From Sphingobacteriales bacterium (GTDB lineage: Bacteria; Bacteroidota; Bacteroidia; Chitinophagales; UBA2359), in the NCBI GenBank assembly GCA_016711285.1, contig JADJTG010000002.1, positions 496,001-560,000 on the forward strand: 64,000 nucleotides of DNA, written 5' to 3'. Under the pieces are notes generated by a model. It was not told where the DNA came from. It saw only the letters and a list, made by a program, of their open reading frames with translations, and did not search any database. Below are positions 27,818 to 36,266 of the stretch, piece by piece (position 1 is the stretch's first letter; every line of letters begins with the position of its first letter). The translations under genes and the position numbers were made by a program.

Positions 27818-28869
27818 CTAAAAGGCACAGTTTGTAAAAAGTTTCCAACCTGTAATGGATTGAATGATAACGTTACTCATATCGTTGATAATATCAGTGA
27901 CTTTGGCGGAGAGTTCTTCCAGATCTTTGCAAATAATGTTAGCAGTTTTGCCCTTGATGAATCGCCATATCATCTCTGCGGGGTTTAATTCGGGAGAGTA
28001 AGGAGGAATAAACAACAGATGAATATTTTTAGGAATTACCAATTGTCGGCTGTGGTGAAAAGCACCATTGTCAAGTAGAATTATCTTGAATTCTTCAGGC
28101 TTTTGTACGGAGAGTTTATCTATAAATATTTGAAAGCAGACCGTATTACAGTAAGGCATTTCTAAGGTAAGATTGTCTCCGTTGATGGGGGAATAGGCAC
28201 CAAAGAGATAGAAGTTTTGGAAGCGATGTTGGTAAGCTACGATGGGTTTTACGCCCTTTGCGGTAAGGCATCGTCTTATATTGGGCAATAACCCGACCCT
28301 GCTTTCGTCAGCAACATAAATATTTATACACTGGCAGCCTGAAAGACGAAACTCCTTATTTTTAATGCCTTCTAGCGTGTTTGATAAGTTTTTTTAAAAG
28401 TATCAACCGCCGCTTCGTCCTTTTTGATATGGCTTTTTCTACCCACCTTGAGTTTTGTGCCAAAGTTTCGCTTCAGATACATCCTTACCGTATTGTATTG
28501 CTTTTCAATACCCAACTCCGACTTCAGCCACTGCTGTGCTTCTTTGTAGCTGCGCAACCCATTCTTGGGATCTTTTAGCTTTTGCGATATCCGCTCCTTG
28601 TCTGCTGTCTCGAGTTGGCTACGGAAATCACCACCTCTATTGTCCCTGAGCAATCCATCAAGTCCTTGCGATTGGTAAGTAGCTTTCCACCTGTTTATCG
28701 AACGCACAGAAGCCCCTGACTTGATGGCAAGAAGATGATTGTGGTGGATACCGCTTTGGATATTCATCAACATCTTTATTTTAGAAACGCCCTTCCTTTT
28801 GGCTTTTTTATGTAGCTGTTTTAGGTAATCTGCTGACTCTTTTATGATAAGTTCTATGGGTAATGACAT
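27818..28869 (-). CDS. IS630-family transposase (one frameshift)
   Basis: The N-terminal half has a winged helix-turn-helix (LLAIKSGASVRSINRWKATY, GLDGLLRDNRGG). The C-terminal half has a full DDE set: YVADESRVGLLPN, ILLDNGAFHHS and PPYSPELNPAEMIWRFIKG. The frame breaks at a T7 run (28389-28395); adding one A on the coding strand joins FKKNLSNTLEGIKNKEF through to the catalytic part. The element was probably intact in the organism. Start MSLPIEL at 28869. Confidence 0.78.
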
Positions 28870-28900
28870 AATTACCATACCATAATAACTATGCCAAATA
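27820..28900. mobile_element. IS630-family insertion sequence
   Basis: The element is about 1.08 kb, with imperfect terminal inverted repeats: GGCACAGTTTGTAAAAA at the left (from 27824) against the complement of CCATAATAACTATGCC (28882-28897) at the right. It carries one transposase on the minus strand. It lies inside a hypothetical gene. The exact TA target duplication could not be fixed. Confidence 0.65.
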
Positions 28901-28904
28901 GTTG

Positions 28905-29312
28905 TTTTAATGGTATTATTCCATCGTGTGAATGAAAAAAATTCAATTCAGAATCTGTGATTTTTGCCGATATTATTTTGATTGGTTTGTAAGTCCTGAA
29001 CTCATCGAATCTTTCAAAAAATGTGTCTAAGGCTTTTGCCTCATCATTCCCACAATTCTGTAGAATTATTCCGTCCCAACTGTAGTAAGAGCCACTATGG
29101 TTATAATATTTACAAATCCACTGAAAAAAAAGCCAAAACGGAGGTTTTGTATCTGTTGATTTTATTTCGTTAAGCTTCTCGCACATCTCATAACCTAACA
29201 TAAATAGTCCCAATTTTGAAATTGATTTTTCGCCAATGTACATGGCCATTCGTTTACGGAATTGGTCATAATCCAATAACTCGAAAATTGTCTTTGGTTT
29301 TTTATGTTTCAT
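28905..29312 (-). pseudogene. 5' half of a hypothetical gene split by an IS630 element
   Basis: From the ATG at 29312 (MKHKKPKTIFELLDYDQFRK) the frame runs about 135 residues (MYIGEKSISKLGLFMLGYEM, PPFWLFFQWICKYYNHSGSY) before entering the IS end. The remaining codons after LKQLF are IS sequence. An apparent longer start at 29411 reads through the upstream attC-like site and is rejected. No family recognised; probable cassette cargo. Confidence 0.6.
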
Positions 29313-29324
29313 ATTATTTATAAT

Positions 29325-29400
29325 AGCAAGGAACGGTTTCGGGCTTGGCGAAGATGGGAAATTTAAAATACGAATGCTCATATTTACGATAATGTTGAAT
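29325..29400 (-). repeat. attC-like site, 3' part, after Pnkp
   Basis: On the minus strand it reads AACATTATCGTAAATATGAG, CATTCGTATTTTAAA, then CTTCGCCAAGCCC and GAAACCGTT (ending at 29332). It closely matches the site at 57227-57484. The 5' part is replaced by a long hairpin at 29401-29450. Confidence 0.6.
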
Positions 29401-29450
29401 AGAATCACCAATATTGAGACTTGATATTCTGCCTCAATATTGGTGATTCT
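29401..29450. terminator. Perfect 18-bp hairpin downstream of pnkp
   Basis: AGAATCACCAATATTGAG (29401-29418) is the exact reverse complement of CTCAATATTGGTGATTCT (29433-29450), with a 14-nt loop. It lies 30-80 nt after the pnkp stop. It lacks a clear T tail, so besides termination it may be a recombination-site arm. Confidence 0.6.
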
Positions 29451-29479
29451 ATGGTGTGTTCGCTAATATTTTTGTTTTG

Positions 29480-32056
29480 CTATAATCGTGGGTCAACATC
29501 TTCGCTTTCTAATGCTAATACTCCAAAAACACTTTCATGTATTCGTCTTAATGGTTCTTTTTTCACAAACCGTTCCAGTCCTTCAACGCCCAAAGCAAAT
29601 TCTCTGATGGCTAAAGATTGTTTTCTAGAAAGTCCACGGTTTTTTAGTCTTTTTATGTTTTCAGGCAAGTCGTATTCGGGGCCATAAATAATTCTTAGAT
29701 ATTCACTTCCTCTACATTTTACAGCAGGTTGTAAAAGTCCTTCTGTTCCTATGGAAATAAAGTCGTAAGGTTTTACAACCATTCCTTCTCCGCCTTTTTT
29801 TGTCAATTCCATCCACCAGTTTACAGCTTCGTCATAACTTGTCTGGTCGTTTAGATTTACAATTTTGTAAGGTGTCGCCATAAATAGTTTGGTGTCGCCT
29901 TTGCAGATTTCGGCAATGTTTTCCATGTGCCATTCATTTGTTTTCTCAAAGTGAACTTGTCCATCGGTTGCCAAAATATGAAATGGAGCTAATTTATAAT
30001 CGTCAATGGAGTTAACTGTCCAGCAATAATTTTGATACGCCTTTACATATTTTGAAATGGTATTGTTCTTTATTACAAATTTTTCTAATGATGGCAGGGC
30101 ATCTTTTATGCCTCTATCAAAAGCTAGTTGTAAAGCCTTTTCAACTTCAGGCAAAGCTCCTCCAGCTGCTGCACCAACTGCTGCATACTGCTCTTTGAGT
30201 AATGCTTGAGCTTTTGCAGACCAAGGCATTAATTCAGCATCTAAACAAACCCAGTCTGTGTTGAATTTATCCCAAAAGTTTGTTTTGGTTAAGCATTCAT
30301 TCACTCTGCCAATAAATTCTTTCTCTATTTCAGCATCATTAAAAAAGTTTCTTCCTGTTCGTGTATAGCAAATTCCGATACCCTCATTTTGAACACCAAA
30401 ACGTTTGGTTGCTGTTTCTTCATCTTTACAAATTACCAATACAGCTCTTGAACCCATGTGCTTTTCTTCGCAAACAACTTTTTCAATTCCACGTTTCTTA
30501 TAGTAATTCAAAGCTTGGGCAGGATGTTCTAAATATTCAGGCATATCGCTGGTGGCACAAGGCGACATTGTAGGAGGAAGATAAATCAACCATTTTGGGT
30601 TAATGGCAAATCGGCTCATGATTTCCAATGCTGCAATAGAGTTCTCTTCTTTAATGGTAATGTTATTCCTTAGCCTTGTTTGCACAATGCGTTTGCCCGT
30701 TACATCTTCAATATTTAATAAATCGTCATACTCTTGTTGCGAACTAAGTTTGTTATGATTTTCATTAAAGTTGATTGGTCTTACAGGTTCGCAATACACC
30801 ATTTTTGCTTGTACAGAAACTATTTCCTCTTCAGGATAACGTAAAGCTGTTAACTTACCTCCAAACACACAACCTGTATCAATATCTATGGTTTTATTTA
30901 ACCATTCTGCTTCAGGAACTGGTGTATGTCCATAAACAACTTTTGCTTTCCCACGATATTCTTTTGCCCAATTATGTCTTACAGGCAAACCAAATTCATC
31001 AATTTCTCCTGTTGTTTCACCGTACATACAGAATGAACGAACTGCACCTGAGCCACGCCCCTGCATTTCTTCTTTAAGCCCAGCATGAGCAACAACCAAT
31101 TTCCCATTATCAAATACATAATGGCTAATTAATCCATAAAGAAATTTCTCTACAGCTGATTTAAGTTGTGTGGTTTCTGTTTCAAGTTGTTTTACTGTTA
31201 CTTCTAATCCATGCTTTAATTGAACCTGCTTTCCATTTAAGTATTTCTGCAACTTCAAGTCGTGATTTCCGGGGACGCAATAGGCTACACCTGAATTTAC
31301 CATACTCATAACCAAACGCAAAACGCTTGGTGAATCAGGGCCACGGTCAACCAAATCACCAACAAAAATCACTCTTCTGTTTTCAGGAGCAAGAACATTA
31401 AATCCAAAATTCTTTTCAGTTTCATCTACTCTATTTACGATATAACCCAATTTTAAAAGGAGGTCTTGCAATTCCTCAAAGCATCCATGAACATCGCCAA
31501 TGATGTCAAATGGGCCAGACTCATCTTTTTTATCATTATAAAGTTTTTCTCTTTTGATTTCAAGAACTGCATCAACATCTTCAAGTGATTTCAGAACATA
31601 TATTTGTCTGAAACCCTCATCTTTTAAATCTCTAATTGATTTCTTTAATTGTTGAGTTTGCTGACGAATTACGTGTCCTCCAAAATTTCGGTCAGGCCTG
31701 TTTTGATTTCTTTCTTCACATATTTTTTCAGGTAAATCTAAAACAATGGCCACAGGTAAACAGTGGTAAGTTCTACCTAATGCAATAAGTCCCTTACGAG
31801 ATTCTTTCTGTACATTAGTAGCATCTATAACGGTTAATAAGCCATTTTTAAGTCTTTTACCTGCGATGTAATACAACACATCAAAAGCATCATTTGTTGC
31901 TGACTGATTATTTTCATCATCTGAAACCAATGCACGGCATTCGTCAGAAGATAAGATTTCTGTTCGTTTGAAATGTTTTTTGGCGAAACTGCTCTTTCCT
32001 GAACCCGATACACCAATTAAAACAACAAGCGATAATTCGGGTACTTTAATTTCCAT
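29480..32056 (-). CDS. pnkp: Polynucleotide kinase-phosphatase of the bacterial RNA-repair system
   Basis: This 858-residue three-domain end-healing/sealing enzyme repairs RNA cut by ribotoxins. Residues 1-165 are a P-loop 5'-kinase (VLIGVSGSGKSSFAKKHF). Residues about 180-420 are a calcineurin-like 2',3'-phosphatase (DIIGDVHGCFEE, VGDLVDRGPDSP, GNHD, YGHTPVPEAEW). Residues about 480-850 are a ligase-like adenylyltransferase with the nucleotidyl lysine in EEKHMGSRAVL and a late EGMVVKPYDF. The length matches characterised bacterial Pnkp. The start overlaps the end of hen1 by 11 nt, the standard operon for this system. Confidence 0.96.
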   Translation of the reverse strand: MEIKVPELSLVVLIGVSGSGKSSFAKKHFKRTEILSSDECRALVSDDENNQSATNDAFDVLYYIAGKRLKNGLLTVIDATNVQKESRKGLIALGRTYHCLPVAIVLDLPEKICEERNQNRPDRNFGGHVIRQQTQQLKKSIRDLKDEGFRQIYVLKSLEDVDAVLEIKREKLYNDKKDESGPFDIIGDVHGCFEELQDLLLKLGYIVNRVDETEKNFGFNVLAPENRRVIFVGDLVDRGPDSPSVLRLVMSMVNSGVAYCVPGNHDLKLQKYLNGKQVQLKHGLEVTVKQLETETTQLKSAVEKFLYGLISHYVFDNGKLVVAHAGLKEEMQGRGSGAVRSFCMYGETTGEIDEFGLPVRHNWAKEYRGKAKVVYGHTPVPEAEWLNKTIDIDTGCVFGGKLTALRYPEEEIVSVQAKMVYCEPVRPINFNENHNKLSSQQEYDDLLNIEDVTGKRIVQTRLRNNITIKEENSIAALEIMSRFAINPKWLIYLPPTMSPCATSDMPEYLEHPAQALNYYKKRGIEKVVCEEKHMGSRAVLVICKDEETATKRFGVQNEGIGICYTRTGRNFFNDAEIEKEFIGRVNECLTKTNFWDKFNTDWVCLDAELMPWSAKAQALLKEQYAAVGAAAGGALPEVEKALQLAFDRGIKDALPSLEKFVIKNNTISKYVKAYQNYCWTVNSIDDYKLAPFHILATDGQVHFEKTNEWHMENIAEICKGDTKLFMATPYKIVNLNDQTSYDEAVNWWMELTKKGGEGMVVKPYDFISIGTEGLLQPAVKCRGSEYLRIIYGPEYDLPENIKRLKNRGLSRKQSLAIREFALGVEGLERFVKKEPLRRIHESVFGVLALESEDVDPRL

Positions 32057-33449
32057 AAGTAAATATTGCCATTTGTGAAGGAGCTCCTATATTCTCAACC
32101 TCGTCTCCAATAGGGAAAAGCTCCACTTTATAATTATAAGTTTCTCCAATTTTATTTGACCATTCCAAAAATTCTTTTCTTGTCCATTCAAAACGATGGT
32201 CATCGTGACGCATTTCTTCTGCATCTAATTTATCCCACATTACATTGAACTCTTGGTTTGGTGTTGTGAGAACAATAGTTTTAGGTTTTGCGAACTCAAA
32301 TAAAACACGTTCAAATGCTTTGAGTCTATTTAAGTCTAAGTGTTCAATGACTTCCACTACAGCAGCTGCATCAAATCCTTCTAATCGTTGGTCTTTGTAG
32401 GTTAATGAGCCTTGAAATAAATTAATTCTCTCTTTTTGTTTTGGAGACATTTCGTCAAAATGCAGTCTTTCTTTTGCTTTAATTAGCTCATTGTAAGCTA
32501 CGTCCATTCCTGCTATTAACGAAAATTGTTTTTGCTTTATTAATTGTCTAATTAATTTTCCTTCTCCACAACCTAAATCCAAAACACGCTCTGCTCCTGA
32601 TTCAGTTATTTTCTCAGCTACAAGTTTTATACGTTTGTCGTGTAAAGTTTCCTTTTGCTTTTCCTTTTCTGTTTTCTCAACCAACTCATCGCTTAAGTCT
32701 CCAATTTCTTCACCTTCGCTTAATCTTTCAAGGGCTTGTCTTGATAAGGAATTTAAATTGATTAAGTAACGTCTAATAATTTGTTCTTTTTCAGGATGTT
32801 CTTTAAGCCAGCCTTCACCTTTTTGCAAAAGTTTTTCAATTTCATCTTCACTTACAAAATAATGTTTATCATTGTCCATAGTTGGGATTAGGACATAAAG
32901 ATGAGATAGCAATTCCTTAGTAGTAATGGTATGATTTAACTTTAAAGTAAAATATTTACTGTCGCCCCATTCAGGGAATTTAGAGTCTAATTGATGTCTT
33001 ATTAATTCAACTTGGTAGCCAAGAGGTTCAAAGAATTTTCTAATTAAAATTTCGCCTCCTTTGGGTACGGGGATAACAGCAATGGTAACTTCAAAGGGAA
33101 GTTTTACATCAACCAATTCGGGCTTGTCTTTACACTTTCCATTCATTGCAGATGAAAAAGCTTTTGATAAAGCAACACTCATAAATGATGATGCAACGTA
33201 AGGACGGTCATTTACATAGTGCCCAAGGGCAAAGCCATCACCACCCAAATTTTTTGCTCCACGAACCATATCAATTGGGTCAATGTCAAGCAAAACGCTT
33301 ATGGTTGTTTTCTCTTCACTTTTTTCAGGATAAAACACATGAGCTTTACCCACTGATAACTCAAATGTTTGAAATTTGTCGGGGTGCTTGTGTAGCAAAT
33401 AACCTAAGTCGGTTGCTGGTTTATGAGTGGTTGTAATGTTTAAAATCAT
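32046..33449 (-). CDS. hen1: 3'-terminal RNA ribose 2'-O-methyltransferase Hen1
   Basis: This protein of about 467 residues partners Pnkp. It methylates the 2'-OH at the cut 3' end so that the repaired RNA resists renewed cleavage, and its N-terminal domain activates the Pnkp ligase. The N-terminal half (ITTTHKPATDLGYLLHKHP) is the ligase-activating domain. The C-terminal half is a SAM methyltransferase with RVLDLGCGEGKLI and the metal-binding EVIEHLDLNRL ... HDDHRFEWTR set. The ATG at 33449 (MILNITTTHKP) gives the family N-terminus. The pair lies in a putative integron-style cassette, with GTTAGTGG at 33495-33502 (minus strand) just upstream. Confidence 0.95.
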   Translation of the reverse strand: MILNITTTHKPATDLGYLLHKHPDKFQTFELSVGKAHVFYPEKSEEKTTISVLLDIDPIDMVRGAKNLGGDGFALGHYVNDRPYVASSFMSVALSKAFSSAMNGKCKDKPELVDVKLPFEVTIAVIPVPKGGEILIRKFFEPLGYQVELIRHQLDSKFPEWGDSKYFTLKLNHTITTKELLSHLYVLIPTMDNDKHYFVSEDEIEKLLQKGEGWLKEHPEKEQIIRRYLINLNSLSRQALERLSEGEEIGDLSDELVEKTEKEKQKETLHDKRIKLVAEKITESGAERVLDLGCGEGKLIRQLIKQKQFSLIAGMDVAYNELIKAKERLHFDEMSPKQKERINLFQGSLTYKDQRLEGFDAAAVVEVIEHLDLNRLKAFERVLFEFAKPKTIVLTTPNQEFNVMWDKLDAEEMRHDDHRFEWTRKEFLEWSNKIGETYNYKVELFPIGDEVENIGAPSQMAIFTYGN

Positions 33450-33494
33450 TCTTTTTTTATTGTTCAAAGTTTACAGGGTGTTTCTATAGGATGA

Positions 33495-33671
33495 CCACTA
33501 ACTATTACATACCCGCAATATTGCATATACAATGCCCCAATTACGGTTTGCGGCTTTGCGAAGGCGGGGATTTTTAGCACTAAACTTCATTAGATGCACA
33601 AAACTTGAATTTAGCACTTCACTGTTATAGAAGCACTTCAGCCGCCATATTGCCAATACGATATTAGCGGC
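33495..33671 (-). repeat. attC-like site between the DUF3644 and Hen1/Pnkp cassettes
   Basis: On the minus strand the site opens with GCCGCTAAT (33663-33671), which contains the stop codon of the DUF3644 gene. It carries the internal GTGCTAAATTCAAG-like words and the TTCGCAAAGCCGCAAACCG block, and ends GTTAGTGG (33495-33502). It is longer than its relatives because an extra A/T segment follows the conserved block. Confidence 0.65.
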
Positions 33672-34650
33672 TGGGTTTCTTTCTTTTTTGCTTATTAAGT
33701 TCACCATATTTCCTTTTATTGTTTTCTAAATACTGTCCGTTAGCTTGGATTTTGTTTGCAATAAATTCAACTAATTCGTCTGAATATCTATGCGTAATTG
33801 GGTTATCAAGTTCAAAATGAAATTTTCCATTTCCTTTTATCTTCTCTAATGCAAGTACAGCTTGAAAGTCATATTGTGTAAATTTCGTTTTTATTTTTTT
33901 GGAAACCTTTATCAAAATGTGCTTCATCAAATTTGGGTGTGTCTTGTTTGGATTTTTGGCAACTTCCACAACCAAAGCAGATTTTGCACCTTCAGTAGAA
34001 GCAGTCAATTTAATGTCTGCGTCACCTTCAACCTTTGTCAAAACAAGTTTATACTCGACTGGTATTCTAAATTTCGAATTACCGATTTTATTTTCCCGTT
34101 TGTTTAGTTCGGTCATTTGTGCTTCAACAAACTCCAATATTGTCGGACCGTATTTCTTCTTGATTTTAATGGGGTCAATGTCTTTACTGTCTCCAACAAG
34201 TGTCATTAAAGCAGGTGAACATTTATCAGTAATACAGCCGTCAAACCACTCATTTAGTTTGTCAACATAGTTTAGAATGCCTGCTTGAAATAATCCTGAA
34301 TATATGCTTTCAAGTTCTTCAATTATGAAATGTGTAGCACTATCTCTAATGTCAGCAACTGTTTCAATATTTGTTCTAATTGGGTCATTTTCATTTGTAA
34401 AAACTTTTCTTAAGCAGTCTCTTAATGAAAGTGATTTTCTTAGTTGGCCTTTTACTTTCTTGTAATAAATTGAATTTTCACTCTTGTTGTCTTCAATAAT
34501 TTTCGCCTTTAAGATTAGTTCCCAAGCATTCGTATAAAAAAAGCAGAAACCTTCAATTCTATATTTTATTGTCGGTTTGTTATAGGTTTCCAAAGCAAGT
34601 ATTATTGCCTCTTGGCTTTTGTCTATAAGTTGTCTGCTGATATGTTTCAT
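33664..34650 (-). CDS. DUF3644 (HEPN-like) protein
   Basis: This 328-residue protein has the DUF3644 N-terminus, including ISRQLIDKSQEAIILALETY and RIEGFCFFYTNAWELILKAK, followed by LRDCLRKVFTNENDPIRTNI and ETVADIRDSATHF. The RDSATHF segment fits an R-x4-6-H HEPN ribonuclease motif. Such proteins occur in defence islands and may act as RNases. It sits alone in one cassette: GTTAGCGGC (34671-34679, minus strand) before it, and the complementary GCCGCTAA, which includes its stop codon, after it. The defence role is inferred. Confidence 0.8.
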   Translation of the reverse strand: MKHISRQLIDKSQEAIILALETYNKPTIKYRIEGFCFFYTNAWELILKAKIIEDNKSENSIYYKKVKGQLRKSLSLRDCLRKVFTNENDPIRTNIETVADIRDSATHFIIEELESIYSGLFQAGILNYVDKLNEWFDGCITDKCSPALMTLVGDSKDIDPIKIKKKYGPTILEFVEAQMTELNKRENKIGNSKFRIPVEYKLVLTKVEGDADIKLTASTEGAKSALVVEVAKNPNKTHPNLMKHILIKVSKKIKTKFTQYDFQAVLALEKIKGNGKFHFELDNPITHRYSDELVEFIANKIQANGQYLENNKRKYGELNKQKRKKPSR

Positions 34651-34670
34651 TTTGATGTCGTCTTAACCTT

Positions 34671-34742
34671 GCCGCTAACGTTTTGGCTTTGTGACGGTCT
34701 GTCCCAATAGGGCAGCATATGCATTAAAGCCTGTGTTATGGC
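34671..34742 (-). repeat. Compact attC-like site between the TPR and DUF3644 cassettes
   Basis: This 72-bp imperfect palindrome reads on the minus strand GCCATAAC-ACA-GGCTTT ... AAAGCC-AAAAC-GTTAGCGGC. The outer AAC/GTT and the inner GGCTTT/AAAGCC boxes pair, with spacers of unequal length (3 and 5 nt), which is the R''-L''-L'-R' layout of an attC site. Confidence 0.72.
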
Positions 34743-34752
34743 TTCGTGGTTC

Positions 34753-35751
34753 TTACTTTGTAAATCGATAGTAATTGTTTAACGCTTCATTCATATGTGA
34801 ATATTGTTTTTTTGAATAAAGTATTTCATACTCATGTTTTCTATGAATTAATTCTTCTGCTGAATTAAAATAACTTAACCCATTTTGTTGGTCACCTATT
34901 TCACGATATACAATAGCTAACCCGTAATGAACTATTGGATCATCGGATAAAATTGACAACGAAGTTTTAAAATCGTCGATTGCCAATTTATAAAATTCAG
35001 TTGACTTTTCATTATTCACTTTGCGTTTCCAATCCCTTGCTTTCTCAATATATGTGTAAGCTCTATTACTTAAGGCTAATGCCTTAGTCTTAAATTCTAT
35101 TTCATTTTCGTATGAAGCTGTGTAGTATTTTACAGCTTCATCGAAATTGGGTAAATCATCATATGCCATTCCCAAATAAAATGTGATTTGTGGAAATTTT
35201 GCATTTTGTGAATAAACCTGCATAAATCTTTCAATTGCTTTTTGATAATATCCCCTTGCATAATGGTGGCGCCCCAAATCAAATAAATCTTCTATATTAA
35301 AATCTTCACCTTTTAATTCTTTCTCTCGTAGCTTCATTGCGATAAAATCAAGCTCAGCTTCAATATAAGAAGGATTAATTGTAGCATCTGCATCGTTTCT
35401 TAAAATTTTGAGCATACTCTCACCTTGTAATTTTATACCTGTAATTTCGCTTAATTTTTGATTAGCCAGTGTTTGAATATTTTCGATTTTACTATTTGCT
35501 TCATTATGTGCATGTAATATTTTAAGATTAATTTCTTTTTCCATGAGAGCAATTTTTTTATCTGCATCTTCTTTTATACCATCAATTTTTTTTCTTGCAT
35601 CATCATCAAGATTTGATATTTTAGCCCGAATTTCATTTAGATTTACAAACCCTAAATATGCAAATAATCCAATAATAATCGTTAAAATAGTCACCATTAA
35701 TTCTAATGTTGCAATGTCGTTTGATAAAGCTGACATTGATTTATCAACCAT
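34753..35751 (-). CDS. Membrane-anchored coiled-coil TPR protein
   Basis: This 332-residue protein has one membrane helix at about 16-38 (MVTILTIIIGLFAYLGF), then a long charged coiled coil at about 42-115 (DDDARKKIDGIKEDADKKIA), then four to five TPRs (YYQKAIERFMQVYSQNAKFP, NFDEAVKYYTASYENEIEFK). No enzymatic motif. It overlaps no gene but starts directly after the stop of the 88-residue membrane protein (35752), so the two are coupled. Both lie between GTTATGGC (36069-36076, minus strand) and its complement GCCATAAC (34735-34742), that is, in one cassette. Confidence 0.65.
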   Translation of the reverse strand: MVDKSMSALSNDIATLELMVTILTIIIGLFAYLGFVNLNEIRAKISNLDDDARKKIDGIKEDADKKIALMEKEINLKILHAHNEANSKIENIQTLANQKLSEITGIKLQGESMLKILRNDADATINPSYIEAELDFIAMKLREKELKGEDFNIEDLFDLGRHHYARGYYQKAIERFMQVYSQNAKFPQITFYLGMAYDDLPNFDEAVKYYTASYENEIEFKTKALALSNRAYTYIEKARDWKRKVNNEKSTEFYKLAIDDFKTSLSILSDDPIVHYGLAIVYREIGDQQNGLSYFNSAEELIHRKHEYEILYSKKQYSHMNEALNNYYRFTK

Positions 35752-36018
35752 TCAAACAGTATTCTCCCATGCTTGTAAAGCAATCTCAAAACTTCTATCT
35801 ACACCAACTTTAGTAGTGTCAGAGATATATAAATGTTTTACTTTTGTTTTATTATATGTTTCAATTGTATCTTGGAATTCGGTTTTTGTTAATTTATAAA
35901 GAATCAATATTGACCATAAAATTAAAATACTTGTTACAACCCAAAATAGTTTTTTCTTTTGGTTTATTGATAATAGTGCTTCTTTAGTTTCCTTTATTTC
36001 TTCTTTAATTTCAGTCAT
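35752..36018 (-). CDS. Small single-helix membrane protein, first gene of the TPR cassette
   Basis: In this 88-residue protein, residues 1-24 are charged (EIKEEIKETKEALLS), a membrane helix lies at about 25-45 (FWVVTSILILWSILILY), and the rest is probably extracytoplasmic. No family recognised. Its stop abuts the TPR gene start, suggesting a two-subunit membrane complex. It starts about 50 bp after the conserved double-hairpin box. Confidence 0.55.
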   Translation of the reverse strand: MTEIKEEIKETKEALLSINQKKKLFWVVTSILILWSILILYKLTKTEFQDTIETYNKTKVKHLYISDTTKVGVDRSFEIALQAWENTV

Positions 36019-36068
36019 TGGTTATTAATTTTTGAGGATAACAATTTATAATATTTTCACTTCTCATA

Positions 36069-36133
36069 GCCATAACATTCAGATATACGCACAAAGTTGC
36101 GTATATCAATCCAATACAGGCAAATATACGCAA
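36069..36133 (-). repeat. Conserved double-hairpin box 1, leading edge of the minus-strand cassette group
   Basis: TTGCGTATAT (36097-36106) can pair with ATATACGCAA (36124-36133). Alternatively GATATACGCA (36082-36091) pairs with TGCGTATATC (36098-36107). The two hairpins share an arm and exclude each other. The box ends at GTTATGGC, the first base of the TPR cassette. A near-identical copy in the same relative position is at 55864-55930. Confidence 0.7.
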
Positions 36134-36226
36134 TCAGAAAGCATATTTACAATACTGATTTTATCTTTCTTTCAATTTTTTTTAAATACAAATATTGGGT
36201 GAGTGCTCCTCCACGCCTGAACCCCC

Positions 36227-36258
36227 AACTTTGACAAAGTTGGAACTTTGTCAAAGTT
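36227..36258. repeat. Palindrome at the left edge of minisatellite 1
   Basis: AACTTTGACAAAGTT and AACTTTGTCAAAGTT are joined by GG. Each is nearly self-complementary and the two also pair with each other. The same word brackets both minisatellites. Confidence 0.75.
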
Positions 36259-36266
36259 AAAAAACT

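Noticed and set aside
29313..29411. N-terminal extension of the hypothetical gene before MKHKKPK
   Set aside because: The extra codons are translations of the attC-like site (FPSSPSPKPF), so the start at 29312 is used.
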